DNA of 64,000 nt from NCBI RefSeq assembly GCF_026240905.1, contig NZ_JAPEVI010000003.1:4714501-4778500 (forward strand), read 5' to 3'. The stretch comes from Roseibium salinum. GTDB lineage: Bacteria > Pseudomonadota > Alphaproteobacteria > Rhizobiales > Stappiaceae. The translations under genes were made by a program, and so were the position numbers. Shown here piece after piece: positions 34,841 through 44,924 of the stretch. The notes under the pieces are model-generated. The model was given only the letters and a program-made list of their open reading frames with translations, had not been told where the DNA came from and did no database searches. Positions within the stretch are counted from its first letter, which is position 1, and each line of letters starts with the position of its first letter.

Positions 34841-37651
34841 CTATTGTCCGAGCCGTTCGAGCAAGGCGGGAATGTGCACCTGATCGGCCTTGTAGTTGCC
34901 GGTCAGGCTGTACATGACGATGTTGACGCCCGAGCGGAAGGCGTAATCGCGTTGCGAGCGATCGTTGGGCACGGTCGGATACATGAAGTCACCCGACGGG
35001 GCGATCGCCCAGGCCGCCGCAAAGTCGTTTCCGGTGATCAGGAGCGGCGATACTCCGTCGCCCGCCCGCACCGGACGGTCGCCGCGCGCGGAAATCTCCT
35101 CGAGGCTTTCAACCCACAAGGGACTGGTCGAATAGCGGCCCGGGAAGGTTTCCAGAAGATAGAATGCCTTTGTCAGCACATGGTCGGGCGGAACCGGTTC
35201 CAGGGGCGGAACGTCCAGGTCCTCCAGGATTTCCCGCAGTTTCAGGGTCGCCGGCGTGGTTGAGAAACCATTGGCCGCCGTGTTGATGTGGTCGCGCGTA
35301 TCGAACAGGATCGTGCCGCCGTTGCGCATGAACGTGTCGATGCGGGCAATAGTGCGCCCGTCCGGCTTGTCGACCGCCGGATCGATCGGCCAATAGAGCA
35401 GGGAATAGAATGACAGTTCGTCCCGGGCGATATCGATTGCGATCGGATCTCCCGGCTCCAGGGCCGTGCGTTCGGCCAGAAAGCGGGAGAGGCCCGCAAG
35501 ACCGGCGGCGCTGGTGTCGTCGATTTCCGGGTTGCCGGTAATCACGTAGGCCAGCCGGGTCTCTAGGGTCGATTCCAGAGCCCTGAGGTCGCCGGAATCC
35601 GACTGGGCGCGGGCAGCGTCCGGGCCGGAGACGGCCAGGGCGGTGGTGCCGAGGGCGAGTGCAACGGCGATGCCGGCGGTCCTTGTGCGCAGGCGGACGC
35701 GGCTCAGCCCGCCGGCCAGCAGGAACACGGCGATCGCGTCGAGGACCAGCAACAGGAATGCGAGCGTGAAAAACACGGAACGCAGATCGAACGGATCGGA
35801 TTCCGGATAAGCGGTTTCAACGGCATCGCCGCCAAGTGGCGACAGGTCGAGCGGCAACAGCTCGTCCTCCCTCTGCATCAGGTTCAGGGCGCGGAAGCCG
35901 TCCTCCGTGCCGTAAAGGCCGGGCGGCGTCCTGCGGCTGGCGGCTGCGTCGCGGAACACGGCCGCGTTGACTGGCGTGACCTCGACCGGCGGCGACTGAA
36001 AACGGCCATAGCCGTCAAGCAGGCGCAGGGGCGGCAGGACGCTCTGGGACGGCGTGCTGTCGTCCGGCGTCTCAGACGCGGCCGCGACATTGGAGACCGC
36101 CAGGATCCGGCGCAGCATGTTCAGGAAAACGCCGGAGAGCGGCAGGTTGGACCAGGTGGAGTCCGCCGTGACATGGAAAAGAACCATGTTTCCGGCACCC
36201 AGCGTATCGGCAGTGACGAGCGGCGTGCCGTCTTCCAGCATCGCCCAGGTCCGGTCGGGCAGGTCTGCCGTGGGTTCGGCCAGAACCTGCCGTGTGACGG
36301 TCACCTCGTCGTGTGTCTTCAGGCCGGAGAAGGGCGAATTTTTCGGAAAGTCGGCCAATTGCTGGGGTTGCTTCCATGTCAGCGAGCCGCCGAAGGACCG
36401 GTCGCCGTCCCTGAGGGTCACCGGTATCAGTTCGTCGCTGCCGCCGGCGGTCCTGGGGCCGGCAAACCGGACGAGCGTGCCGCCGTTTTGCACCCATTCA
36501 CGCAGGGTCTCGACCGTGGTGTCCGGCAACCGGCCGACATCGGCGAGCACCAGAACGGAGATGCCCTGGTCGATGAGCGAAGGAACGGCGCGGGCGATGT
36601 CGGCCTCGCGCGGCTGGCGGATGTCGGAGAACGGCGCCAGGGCCCGCTCCAGATAGTAGATGGGCGAGAGAAGGGGCTGATCCAGGTCGCCGGACTGGCC
36701 GGAAATCAGGCCCACCGTGCGGCGCCGCCAGCTGTCGTCGACCAGTTGCACGGCGCCGGCCGCGGCTTCGCCCGATATTTCGACGCGCGCGATGTCGTTG
36801 CGCAACTCGGTCGGCAATTCGAAGCGGACCGCCGTCTCGGTTTCGCCGGCAGCGAAGCGGCTCTGGACTTCGCCAAGGACGAGACCCTTCAGGTCGAGGG
36901 CCTGTACGGTTGCGGTACTGGCGTTGCGCGCCGGGTGCCTGACGACGGTGAGCGAAAGCGCTTCGGCATCGTTCGCCAGATCCTTCAAGCCCATGGGTGT
37001 TTCAAGGCCGGTCATCACCGTGACCGGGGCATCGCCGGCGATCCGGTCGAGATCGGCCGTGAAGCTGTCCGCGGTGCCGGTGTTGTCCGACAGCCAGACA
37101 ATGGCGCCGGGCGGCGCTGAAGCTGCCGCTTCGGCCAGGCCGGCGCTCAGTTCGGCGCGGGGTGGGGGATAGGGACGGGGTTCGAGCGCGCGCAGTTTTT
37201 CAAGCGCAACAGCCGCCGATTCCGGCGTCATGTTCTGGCCGGGACCTTCGGCGGTCGCCGCAAAAAGGACGGGCTGGCCCGCCTGTTCGGCGGTGGTGAG
37301 GATCTGTTCGGCCGCACCTTTCTGCGCCTCCCAGTCCCTGGCGGAGGTCCAGCCGTTGTCGACGATCAGCCAAAGGACGCCATCGCCTGTTTGGACGGGG
37401 TCGGCGGTGCGCCAGACAGGACCGGCCAGAGCGATGATCAGCAGGGCGGCCAGGAGGAGGCGCAGCAGCGTCAGCCACCAGGGACTGCGCTGCGGCGTTT
37501 CCTCGTGCTGGTCGATGTCGAGCAGCAGGCGCGTCGGCGGAAATTGAACGCTGCGCGGGCGCGGCGGGGTCAGACGCAGCAGCCACCATATGACCGGCAG
37601 AAGGGCGAGTGCGGCCAGTATCCAGGGCGCGGTAAAGGTCAGCGGAAGCAT
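34841..37651 (-). CDS. DUF4159 domain membrane protein with BatA-like N-terminus
   Basis: 936 residues. The N-terminus is like BatA/aerotolerance proteins: a first membrane segment (PWILAALALLPVIWWLLRL), the PPRPRSVQFPPTRLLLD motif and a second segment (LLRLLLAALLIIALAGPVW). A VWA-like domain follows (LWLIVDNGWTSARDWEAQK). A further membrane segment precedes the C-terminal DUF4159 domain, with LAYVITGNPEIDD and RNGGTILFDTRDH. Spacing to the DUF58 gene upstream is three bases and to the downstream gene eight, so all four genes of this set are co-transcribed. Confidence 0.85.
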   Translation of the reverse strand: MLPLTFTAPWILAALALLPVIWWLLRLTPPRPRSVQFPPTRLLLDIDQHEETPQRSPWWLTLLRLLLAALLIIALAGPVWRTADPVQTGDGVLWLIVDNGWTSARDWEAQKGAAEQILTTAEQAGQPVLFAATAEGPGQNMTPESAAVALEKLRALEPRPYPPPRAELSAGLAEAAASAPPGAIVWLSDNTGTADSFTADLDRIAGDAPVTVMTGLETPMGLKDLANDAEALSLTVVRHPARNASTATVQALDLKGLVLGEVQSRFAAGETETAVRFELPTELRNDIARVEISGEAAAGAVQLVDDSWRRRTVGLISGQSGDLDQPLLSPIYYLERALAPFSDIRQPREADIARAVPSLIDQGISVLVLADVGRLPDTTVETLREWVQNGGTLVRFAGPRTAGGSDELIPVTLRDGDRSFGGSLTWKQPQQLADFPKNSPFSGLKTHDEVTVTRQVLAEPTADLPDRTWAMLEDGTPLVTADTLGAGNMVLFHVTADSTWSNLPLSGVFLNMLRRILAVSNVAAASETPDDSTPSQSVLPPLRLLDGYGRFQSPPVEVTPVNAAVFRDAAASRRTPPGLYGTEDGFRALNLMQREDELLPLDLSPLGGDAVETAYPESDPFDLRSVFFTLAFLLLVLDAIAVFLLAGGLSRVRLRTRTAGIAVALALGTTALAVSGPDAARAQSDSGDLRALESTLETRLAYVITGNPEIDDTSAAGLAGLSRFLAERTALEPGDPIAIDIARDELSFYSLLYWPIDPAVDKPDGRTIARIDTFMRNGGTILFDTRDHINTAANGFSTTPATLKLREILEDLDVPPLEPVPPDHVLTKAFYLLETFPGRYSTSPLWVESLEEISARGDRPVRAGDGVSPLLITGNDFAAAWAIAPSGDFMYPTVPNDRSQRDYAFRSGVNIVMYSLTGNYKADQVHIPALLERLGQ

Positions 37652-37654
37652 GGG

Positions 37655-38578
37655 TCAGACGCCTCCTCTGTGCATCATGTCCAGGGTGCCGGAAAGCGCG
37701 CTGTGCAAGACCAGCAAGGGTTCCGCCGCCGGCCGGTCGGTGTGGTGGAGAACATAGGTCCATCCCGCCCGCCGGGTCATGCTCCTGATCTCCTCGCGGT
37801 GGGCTTCCAGCTTGTTCTGGTACTCCTGACGCCAGTTTTCCGCCCGGCCGGTGGTCAGGCGGATGCCTTTTTCCGGATCGGTGAATTCGATGCGCCCGCC
37901 AAAGGGGAAGGTTTCCTCGATCGGGTCCATGACCTGAACCAGATGCCCGCGGGCTCCCGTCCCGGCGACGCGGGCGATCCAGGCGGCGATTTCATCGATG
38001 GGGTCGAGAAAATCGGAGATCAGGACCACATCGGCAAAGCGCTTGACCGACGTCGTGTCGGGAAAGGCGAGCGGCTTGGACAGATGCGCCAGGGCGTCCG
38101 CCAGCTTTTCGGCCGCGCGCCGGTCGGAGAACGGCCGCGTGAGGCCCGGAAGGCCGATACGCTCGCCGGTTTCGGCAAGCATGTCCGCCATGGCCAGCAT
38201 CAGGACGATAGCCCGGTCGCGTTTGTTGGCTTCCGACAGGCGTGAGCGGAACACCATGGACGGTGACAGATCCGCCCAGAGCCAGACCGTGTGCGCGGCT
38301 TCCCATTCCCGCTCGCGGACGTAGAGGTGGTCGTCCCGGGCGGACCGTCGCCAGTCGATGCGTTTTGCCGGTTCGCCGACGTTGAACGGCCTGAACTGCC
38401 AGAAGCTTTCCCCGGGGCCTGCCCGGCGGCGGCCATGCCAGCCGGCAATGACGGAGCTGGCCACGTGGCTGGCTTCAACCAGCAGATCAGGCAGGGCATC
38501 GGCGACCGAGCGCGCCTCGCCGATCACGTTCGGCCACGTGCTCTCGTCGATGCCTGCCGTCTTGTTGCTGGGGTCCAT
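37655..38578 (-). CDS. DUF58 domain-containing protein
   Basis: 307 residues. The DUF58 hallmark GESFWQFRPFNVGEPAKRIDWRRSARDD is present in pieces, with the arginine/aspartate-rich DWRRSARDDHLYVRERE and the VWA-like strand VWLWADLSPSMVF following. It is soluble. DUF58 proteins are nearly always encoded beside a MoxR ATPase, and are thought to bind its clients. Its partner MoxR is directly upstream (26 bases). Confidence 0.9.
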   Translation of the reverse strand: MDPSNKTAGIDESTWPNVIGEARSVADALPDLLVEASHVASSVIAGWHGRRRAGPGESFWQFRPFNVGEPAKRIDWRRSARDDHLYVREREWEAAHTVWLWADLSPSMVFRSRLSEANKRDRAIVLMLAMADMLAETGERIGLPGLTRPFSDRRAAEKLADALAHLSKPLAFPDTTSVKRFADVVLISDFLDPIDEIAAWIARVAGTGARGHLVQVMDPIEETFPFGGRIEFTDPEKGIRLTTGRAENWRQEYQNKLEAHREEIRSMTRRAGWTYVLHHTDRPAAEPLLVLHSALSGTLDMMHRGGV

Positions 38579-38604
38579 CCTGTGTGGCTCCTGGAAGGGT
38601 TGGA

Positions 38605-39624
38605 TCAGGCGAGCGCTTCTTTCACCTTGCGGATGACATTCTGTACCGTGTGGCCGTCCGCCCGGGCGGCAAATGTCAGCGCCATACGATGCTGCAGGAC
38701 CGGTTCGGCAAGCGCCAGCACGTCGTCAATGGAAGGCGCCAGCCGGCCGTCGACCAGCGCGCGGGCGCGCACGGTCAGCATCAGCGCCTGGCTGGCGCGC
38801 GGTCCCGGGCCCCAGGCGATCAGCCTGGTGACGTCGGAAGGCGGCGCATCCGGATCCGGCCGTGCCGAGCGCACGAGATTCAGGATCGCCTCCACGACGG
38901 ACTCGCCGACGGGCATGCGGCGCACGAGCTGCTGGTACTCCATCAGCTCCTCCGCGGATATGGCGACCCGCGCCCTGGCCTGATCGGCACCGGTTGTTTC
39001 CAGGAGGATCCGGCGTTCGGCTTCCAGATCGGGATAATGAACATCGATCTGCATCAGGAAGCGGTCGAGCTGGGCTTCGGGTAGCGGATAGGTGCCTTCC
39101 TGCTCGAGGGGGTTCTGCGTGGCCAGCACGTGGAACGGGCGCGGCAGGTCGTGAGGATGCCCGGCAACGGTGACGTGATATTCCTGCATGGCCTGAAGCA
39201 GCGCCGACTGCGTGCGCGGGCTGGCGCGGTTGATTTCGTCGGCCATCAGGAGCTGGGAAAAGACCGGTCCCGGAATGAAACGGAAGGAGCGGCTGCCCTC
39301 GACGCTTTGCTCCATCACCTCCGCCCCCAGAATATCGGACGGCATCAGGTCCGGTGTGAACTGGATGCGGCGTGCGTCAAGCCCGAGCACCGTGCCGAGC
39401 GTTTCCACCAGCTTGGTCTTGGCAAGGCCGGGAACCCCGACCAGAAGCCCGTGGCCGCCGGAGAGAATGGTGACGAGGGTCTGTTCGACCACGGCTTCCT
39501 GCCCGAAGATGATCCGGGCAATGTCGGCCTTGGCATCGCCGATACGATTGACCGCCCGTTCTGCCTGCTCTGCCACGGCAGCGAGATCTTCGTCGGAAGG
39601 GCTAGAGGGAGAAACAACGCTCAT
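38605..39624 (-). CDS. MoxR-family AAA+ ATPase
   Basis: 339 residues. Walker A is GVPGLAKTKLV (residues 81-91) and Walker B LLMADEINRASPR. Sensor 1 lies in FHVLATQNPLEQEG, and the C-terminal lid has the expected GPGPRASQALMLTVRARAL. MoxR proteins act as chaperones that activate or insert cofactors in client proteins; no client is apparent here. It is the first gene of the four-gene operon, preceded by a 280-base divergent promoter region shared with the DUF1285 gene. Confidence 0.95.
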   Translation of the reverse strand: MSVVSPSSPSDEDLAAVAEQAERAVNRIGDAKADIARIIFGQEAVVEQTLVTILSGGHGLLVGVPGLAKTKLVETLGTVLGLDARRIQFTPDLMPSDILGAEVMEQSVEGSRSFRFIPGPVFSQLLMADEINRASPRTQSALLQAMQEYHVTVAGHPHDLPRPFHVLATQNPLEQEGTYPLPEAQLDRFLMQIDVHYPDLEAERRILLETTGADQARARVAISAEELMEYQQLVRRMPVGESVVEAILNLVRSARPDPDAPPSDVTRLIAWGPGPRASQALMLTVRARALVDGRLAPSIDDVLALAEPVLQHRMALTFAARADGHTVQNVIRKVKEALA

Positions 39625-39905
39625 GAATCACCTTTCCCGTAATTTATTGTCCCGGCCGCCGGTGCTGCCCGGATTGTATATTTCTCGGTTCGAGTTGCTG
39701 CGACTGTTGCTGCGACTCTGGCAGTCTGACACCATATGAATTAGTAGATAAGGCGTAATTGTGCGCCATACAGTGGAAAGCTCCAAGTTTCTTGCCACGG
39801 CTTGGGGATAAGGACCGGCCTGAAGTTGTCGGATCCTGGAGTGTGACAAACACGCGAGGCCCGGAATTGCTAAAAATCCGGGTGTCATTATCTGACGAGC
39901 AGGAG

Positions 39906-40526
39906 ATGAACAGGCCGATGCCCGACGGATCCGTCAAGTTGGACAAGTCGATGCCGCAAGGGCTCAGGGCCCTGATGAGCCGGGCCGATTCCAAGGACAA
40001 GACGCCACCTCCGGTGGAAAAGTGGAATCCGCCATTTTGCGGGGATCTCGACATCCGCATCGCCCGCGACGGCACCTGGTTCTATCTCGGCTCGCCGATC
40101 GGCCGCGAAGCGCTCGTCAAGCTGTTTGCATCCGTTCTGCGCAGGGACGAGGACGGCAGGCACTATCTGGTCACGCCGGTCGAAAAGATCGGCATCACCG
40201 TCGAAGACGCACCGCTCCTGGCCGTGGAGCTGGCCGTGGAAGGCAAGGGCGAGGATCAGGCCCTGACGCTGCGGACAAATCTTGGTGATCTCGTCAGGGT
40301 CGGCCCCGATCATCCCCTGAGGTTTGAAAAAGAACCGGACAGTGGCGGCCTGAAACCCTATGTTCATGTCAGAGGCAGGCTGGAAGCGCTGTTTACGCGT
40401 GCGCTGATGTTTCAGCTTGCCGATCTGATGGAAGAGCGTGGAGACGGGGACAGGACCGAAACGGGGATCTGGAGCGCAGGACGGTTTTTTGCAGTCGCGC
40501 CCGAGCTGCTGACTGCGGAGGACTGA
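39906..40526 (+). CDS. DUF1285 family protein
   Basis: About 206 residues. The family blocks are WNPPFCGDLDIRIARDGTW, YLGSPIGREALVKLFASVL, YLVTPVEKIGITVEDAPL, and the C-terminal helix ALFTRALMFQLADL. These are two-domain, beta-rich soluble proteins of unknown function, known from structural genomics. Start uncertain: the ATG at 39906 touches AGGAG directly, while one at 39918 leaves 12 bases; both are in frame. It is divergent from moxR and followed by the NUDIX gene after 54 bases. Confidence 0.85.
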   Translation: MNRPMPDGSVKLDKSMPQGLRALMSRADSKDKTPPPVEKWNPPFCGDLDIRIARDGTWFYLGSPIGREALVKLFASVLRRDEDGRHYLVTPVEKIGITVEDAPLLAVELAVEGKGEDQALTLRTNLGDLVRVGPDHPLRFEKEPDSGGLKPYVHVRGRLEALFTRALMFQLADLMEERGDGDRTETGIWSAGRFFAVAPELLTAED

Positions 40527-40580
40527 GGGCTTGCGACAGCAACCCCTGTCCCTGGATCCGCTATCGAACGGCCGAACTTG

Positions 40581-41231
40581 ATGACTGTATCGCTGATGAA
40601 CGACACATTTGCCGGTCCGGACTGGGCCCGCCAACTGCAGCGCCGCCTGGCCGACGCAGGCCGGCGGCAAGGCGGGCGCGAAACCGGCGACCACACTCTC
40701 AACCCGGAGCTCGGACCCTATGCCAGATGGAACGGCCCGCCGCGCGATGCCGCGGTGCTGATCGGTATCGTGCAGCGCGACGGGGGGCCGAACCTCATCC
40801 TGACCCAACGGACCGGGCACCTCACCTCCCATGCGGGTCAGGTCGCCTTACCCGGCGGCAAGATCGATCCGACCGACAGCGGACCTGCGGAGGCGGCTCT
40901 GAGAGAAGCGGAAGAGGAGATCGGGCTCGCTCGCGAGCGCGTCGAGCTTCTGGGCAATCTGCCAACCTATCTGACCGGCTCGGGCTACCGGGTCGTTCCG
41001 ATCGTCGGCGCTGTCCGGGAAGCAACACCCTACCGTCCCAATCCGGACGAGGTCGAGGCGGTTTTCGAAGTCCCGCTCGATTTTCTCATGAACCCTGCCA
41101 ACCATCAGAAACTGAGCCGGGAATGGCAGGGCCACCGCCGCTATTTTTACGCCATGCCTTTCGGCGAGCGGTACATCTGGGGGGTGACGGCCGGCATCAT
41201 CCGATCCTTTTATGAAACGGTTATCCGCTGA
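40581..41231 (+). CDS. CoA pyrophosphatase (NudL-type NUDIX hydrolase)
   Basis: 216 residues. The NUDIX box is LPGGKIDPTDSGPAEAALRE followed by AEEEIGL. The UPF0035 signature preceding it, LILTQRTGHLTSHAGQVA, marks the CoA-diphosphatase (NudL/CoAse) group, which cleaves coenzyme A to 3',5'-ADP and phosphopantetheine. Alphaproteobacterial genomes often have this gene before the CCA-adding enzyme gene, as here. The next gene overlaps its stop codon by one base. Confidence 0.95.
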   Translation: MTVSLMNDTFAGPDWARQLQRRLADAGRRQGGRETGDHTLNPELGPYARWNGPPRDAAVLIGIVQRDGGPNLILTQRTGHLTSHAGQVALPGGKIDPTDSGPAEAALREAEEEIGLARERVELLGNLPTYLTGSGYRVVPIVGAVREATPYRPNPDEVEAVFEVPLDFLMNPANHQKLSREWQGHRRYFYAMPFGERYIWGVTAGIIRSFYETVIR

Positions 41232-41491
41232 TGCTGCGCTTTGTTGTCATTCACATTATCTTGTTCCTTCTGCCGTTCTTCTGCTACGCCATCTGGCTGT
41301 GGCTCAGCAAAAGGAGCAAGCATCCCGACAGTTGGACGAAGGGGCCGATTGCCTGGCTGACCCTCGCCGGTCTTGTCCTGGTCATCGCCGGCCTGGTCGT
41401 GATGGCGGTCACCGACACCAGCCCGGAGGGCAAGAACTTCCGGCCTTCGGAGATGCGCGACGGCGTTTTTGTTCCCGGCCGGTTCGAATGA
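41231..41491 (+). CDS. DUF6111 family small membrane protein
   Basis: 86 residues with two membrane helices (VVIHIILFLLPFFCYAIWLW and WLTLAGLVLVIAGLVVMAV) joined by a basic loop, and a short periplasmic or cytoplasmic tail ending FVPGRFE. The gene lies between the CoA pyrophosphatase and cca genes, overlapping the first by one base, so it is part of the same transcript. Function unknown. Confidence 0.85.
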   Translation: MLRFVVIHIILFLLPFFCYAIWLWLSKRSKHPDSWTKGPIAWLTLAGLVLVIAGLVVMAVTDTSPEGKNFRPSEMRDGVFVPGRFE

Positions 41492-41495
41492 CGCG

Positions 41496-42752
41496 ATGAC
41501 AGCCAAGGCAGATGACATAATCCGGCAGGCGGACTGGTTGCGGTCCGCGGGCATTCAGGCCCTGTTTGCCGCGATTGAACAGGATGGAGACCAGGCCCGC
41601 GTCGTTGGCGGCGCGGTGCGCAACACGCTGTTGGGGCACGATGTTCCCGACGTCGACATCGCCACGACCGCTCTGCCCGAAGACGTCATGAGGCGCGCGG
41701 CCGAAGCCGGACTGAAGGCGATCGGCACCGGCATCGATCATGGCACGGTGACGGTCGTAAGCGGCGGTGTTCCCTACGAAGTCACTACATTGCGCGAGGA
41801 TGTCGAAACCTTCGGCCGTCAGGCGCGGGTGGTTTTCGGAAGGGACTGGACGCGGGACGCCGAGCGCCGCGATTTCACGATGAACGCGCTCTATGCGGAC
41901 CGGCTGGGACACGTGCACGATCCGCTGGGCGGACTGGAAGACTGCCTCTCCCGCCGCGTCCGCTTCATCGGAGACCCGGACACGCGTATCCGGGAGGACT
42001 ATCTGCGCATCCTCCGGTTCTTCCGCATCTATGCAGCCTATGGCGCCGGCAAGATGAATGAGGACGGGCTCGGAGCGTGCCTGCGCCAGCGGGACGGCCT
42101 CAGGCAACTGTCCGCCGAGCGGATCGGCCACGAAATGCGCCGGCTGTTGCGGGCTCCGCTGGCGGCGCCCGCCCTGCGCATGATGAATGATTGCGGATTG
42201 TGGGAAATCGCCACCGGCGGCCTGGCACGTATCGACGATTTTGAAGCCTTGCGGAGCCTGGAGGAAGTCGCACCCGAAACGCGGGATCACGAACTGGGGC
42301 TCGTCGTTCTGGCCGGCTTTGTCCGTGAAGACCTGGAACGGATCTGCGACCGCTTCCGCCTTTCCAATGCGAACCGCAAGAGAATGAGAGCCGCCTGGGC
42401 GGCGATGAAGCGGCTGAAGAAGTCGCCGGCATTCCCGACACCCGCATCCCTCGTTTACGAGTTCGGCCGGCAAGGGGCGATCGACGGGCTTCTTGCTTTT
42501 TGGGCAGGTATGCGTGCCCAGAAGCACCAGGGCGACGACGATAGGTTTGCCGCCATGTTGTCTGCCTTGCGGACAGAGCCCGTGCCGGAATTCCCTCTCA
42601 AGGGAGCCGATCTGATCGCGTCCGGCCACGAGCGGGGACCGGAGCTCGGCAATCTCCTGAGCCGGCTGGAAGCCGCATGGCGCGACAGCGGCTATTCGTT
42701 GAGCAAACAGGACTTAATGAGGTTGTCGGCCGAATTGGCCGACAACAATTAG
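41496..42752 (+). CDS. cca: CCA-adding tRNA nucleotidyltransferase
   Basis: 418 residues. The class II nucleotidyltransferase head has VVGGAVRNTLLGHDVPDVDI (GG and DxD metal site) and RDFTMNALYAD. The neck and body show RIREDYLRILRFFRI, the conserved motif that selects CTP/ATP by the RRD-like signature. It adds or repairs the 3' CCA of tRNAs. The ATG at 41496 lies four bases after the DUF6111 stop. Confidence 0.95.
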   Translation: MTAKADDIIRQADWLRSAGIQALFAAIEQDGDQARVVGGAVRNTLLGHDVPDVDIATTALPEDVMRRAAEAGLKAIGTGIDHGTVTVVSGGVPYEVTTLREDVETFGRQARVVFGRDWTRDAERRDFTMNALYADRLGHVHDPLGGLEDCLSRRVRFIGDPDTRIREDYLRILRFFRIYAAYGAGKMNEDGLGACLRQRDGLRQLSAERIGHEMRRLLRAPLAAPALRMMNDCGLWEIATGGLARIDDFEALRSLEEVAPETRDHELGLVVLAGFVREDLERICDRFRLSNANRKRMRAAWAAMKRLKKSPAFPTPASLVYEFGRQGAIDGLLAFWAGMRAQKHQGDDDRFAAMLSALRTEPVPEFPLKGADLIASGHERGPELGNLLSRLEAAWRDSGYSLSKQDLMRLSAELADNN

Positions 42753-42845
42753 AAGTTTCTAAAGGAAAACTGCGCCATCTTCGTGGTTGTATACGGAAGA
42801 TGCTTTTTTAGCTGCCGCGTTGCCGCGAGACCGATAAGGCGAAGA

Positions 42846-43940
42846 ATGGAAATTGTCCTGATCTCGGACGGGCCTCTCCCCAGCCCCTCACCCGCAGCAA
42901 GCTTGCCGTTGTTCTTTAAGGCACGCCGGGCTGCCATGGCCGGACTGTCACGGGAAACGGTCGGAGATGCGCAGGTTGCCCTTGTCGACTTGCAGGACGC
43001 CGGGCAGGCGGGCCTGGTGGCGCTGAAGGCCTGGGAAGGCGTCGCCGGCATTCCGGTGATCTGCCTTTTCGACCGGAAAAACCGCCGGGAACTCATCCAG
43101 GCCGGGGCTTTGGGAAAGTTCGAGGCGCTTGACCGCAGTGAGCCGGTTGCGGTCCTTTTGACCAGGATTCGCGCGCTCACTGGAAACGATATCTGCAAGG
43201 CGCTGCCGCCGGGGCTTTCCAGGCAAACCACCGAGGCCTACCGGAAAAGCAATGCCTTTCTGGAAAGCCTCACGCTTTCGGCGATCGAGGGCGCGGATAT
43301 CGAGGTCAATCTCATGAGCGAAAGCGCAGCGGAAATGCTGACCGCACTGTCGCTCGACGGCCTTTCGGTCTGGCTCAACGCGGTTCACACCCATCACAGC
43401 GGCACCTACTGCCATTCGCTGATGGTGGCCGGTCTTGCGGGCATGTTTGCCAGGCATCTGGGCTGGCCGGAGGAGGCCTGTCTGGAGATGATAGCCGGCG
43501 GTCTGGTGCATGACATCGGCAAGACGCGCATTCCCCTCGCCATTCTCGACAAGCCGGGAAAACTTACGGAAAAGGAGCGCGAGATCATCAATCGGCACCC
43601 GGACATCGGCCGCGTGATCCTCAAGCCGAGACACGAATTGTCCGTCGCCATCAAGAAGATGGCGGTGCAGCATCACGAATATCTTGATGGATCGGGGTAT
43701 CCGGACGGACTGACGGGCGAGCGGATTTCCCAGGATGTTCGGTTGATGACGATCTGCGACATCTTTGCCGCGCTGACGGAGCGGCGCGCCTACAAGGACG
43801 GGGCGCCGCCCCGGGTCGCCGTCAGCATCATGAAGCAGATGGGGCCGAAACTGGACCAGGACATGCTTTCCCAGTTTGCGCGCATGGTCCTTGAAGACCG
43901 GTTCTGCGCGGTCAAGCGCTCAGCAAAATCCGCCCGCTAG
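42846..43940 (+). CDS. HD-GYP domain protein with a receiver-like N-terminus
   Basis: 364 residues. The first ~110 resemble a receiver fold ([29 protein letters not shown]) without a clear phosphorylation site. The HD-GYP domain runs from about 190: [28 protein letters not shown] (the HD pair), then [16 protein letters not shown] (the GYP motif) and the metal ligand CDIFAAL. It would hydrolyse cyclic di-GMP. Its stop overlaps the hemF stop by four bases on the opposite strand. Confidence 0.9.
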   Translation: MEIVLISDGPLPSPSPAASLPLFFKARRAAMAGLSRETVGDAQVALVDLQDAGQAGLVALKAWEGVAGIPVICLFDRKNRRELIQAGALGKFEALDRSEPVAVLLTRIRALTGNDICKALPPGLSRQTTEAYRKSNAFLESLTLSAIEGADIEVNLMSESAAEMLTALSLDGLSVWLNAVHTHHSGTYCHSLMVAGLAGMFARHLGWPEEACLEMIAGGLVHDIGKTRIPLAILDKPGKLTEKEREIINRHPDIGRVILKPRHELSVAIKKMAVQHHEYLDGSGYPDGLTGERISQDVRLMTICDIFAALTERRAYKDGAPPRVAVSIMKQMGPKLDQDMLSQFARMVLEDRFCAVKRSAKSAR

Positions 43941-44863
43941 GGCCACTTCACCACAGGCGGCATGGAGGACAGGATCGAGGCGACGTTGCCGCCGGTCTTC
44001 AGGCCGAAGATCGTGCCCCGGTCATAGAGCAGGTTGTATTCCACGTATCTGCCCCGGCGGACGAGCTGTTCTTCCCGCTCCGCATCGCTCCAGGTCTTTT
44101 CGAAGTTCCGGCGGACGAGCTCCGGATAGACGTTCAGGAAAGCCAGCCCGACGTCCCGGGTGAAGGCAAAATCGTCGCTCCAGTCGCCGCTATGGAGATA
44201 GTCATAGAAGATGCCGCCGACACCGCGAGGTTCGTTGCGGTGCTTGAGGAAGAAATAGTCGTCGCACCAGGCCTTGTAGGCCGCATAGTCGGCGACGTCA
44301 TGGGCGTCGCATGCCATCTTCATCGCCTCGTGAAAGGTTTGCGTGTCCGGGTCTTCCTGCGCCCTCCGGGCGTCCAGGACCGGGGTCAGATCGGCGCCTC
44401 CGCCGAACCACTGGCGGGTGGTCACCACCATGCGCGTGTTCATGTGAACGGCAGGCACATGGGGATTTTGCGGATGGGCGATCAGGCTGATGCCGGAGGC
44501 CCAGAAGCGCGGATCCTCGCTGGCGCCAGGGATCTGGCCGCGGAATTCCGGAGAGAATTCGCCATGGACCGTCGAGATGTGAACACCCACTTTCTCAAAG
44601 ACGCGGCCATGCATCAGGGACATGACACCGCCGCCGCCCTTGGCGCCCGTGCCGTCGGTCCGCTCCCACGGAGTGCGCTCGAACCGGCCGGCGGGCTGCT
44701 CGGCGAGAGGGCCTGGCAGGGATCCGATCTCGTCCTCCAGGTCTTCAAATGCCTTGCAGATCCGGTCTCTGAGCTCCTGAAACCAGGTCGAGGCGGTGAC
44801 TTTCTTGTCCTCGATACCGTCCGGGATCGGACCGCCGCGGTTTTCCGGAGAAGGTGCATTCAT
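43937..44863 (-). CDS. hemF: Oxygen-dependent coproporphyrinogen III oxidase
   Basis: 308 residues. It oxidises coproporphyrinogen III to protoporphyrinogen IX with O2. The family signature is present around [12 protein letters not shown], and further blocks are [20 protein letters not shown] (in two parts), [12 protein letters not shown] and the ending [19 protein letters not shown]. The gene is on the same strand as trmL, 61 bases after it. The N-terminal ~20 residues are a variable extension. Confidence 0.97.
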   Translation of the reverse strand: MNAPSPENRGGPIPDGIEDKKVTASTWFQELRDRICKAFEDLEDEIGSLPGPLAEQPAGRFERTPWERTDGTGAKGGGGVMSLMHGRVFEKVGVHISTVHGEFSPEFRGQIPGASEDPRFWASGISLIAHPQNPHVPAVHMNTRMVVTTRQWFGGGADLTPVLDARRAQEDPDTQTFHEAMKMACDAHDVADYAAYKAWCDDYFFLKHRNEPRGVGGIFYDYLHSGDWSDDFAFTRDVGLAFLNVYPELVRRNFEKTWSDAEREEQLVRRGRYVEYNLLYDRGTIFGLKTGGNVASILSSMPPVVKWP

Positions 44864-44924
44864 GGGATTGGCCTAGACTGGTTGGTGTCCGTACCTGGGA
44901 CGGATCAGCGGACGGAATTGGAAT

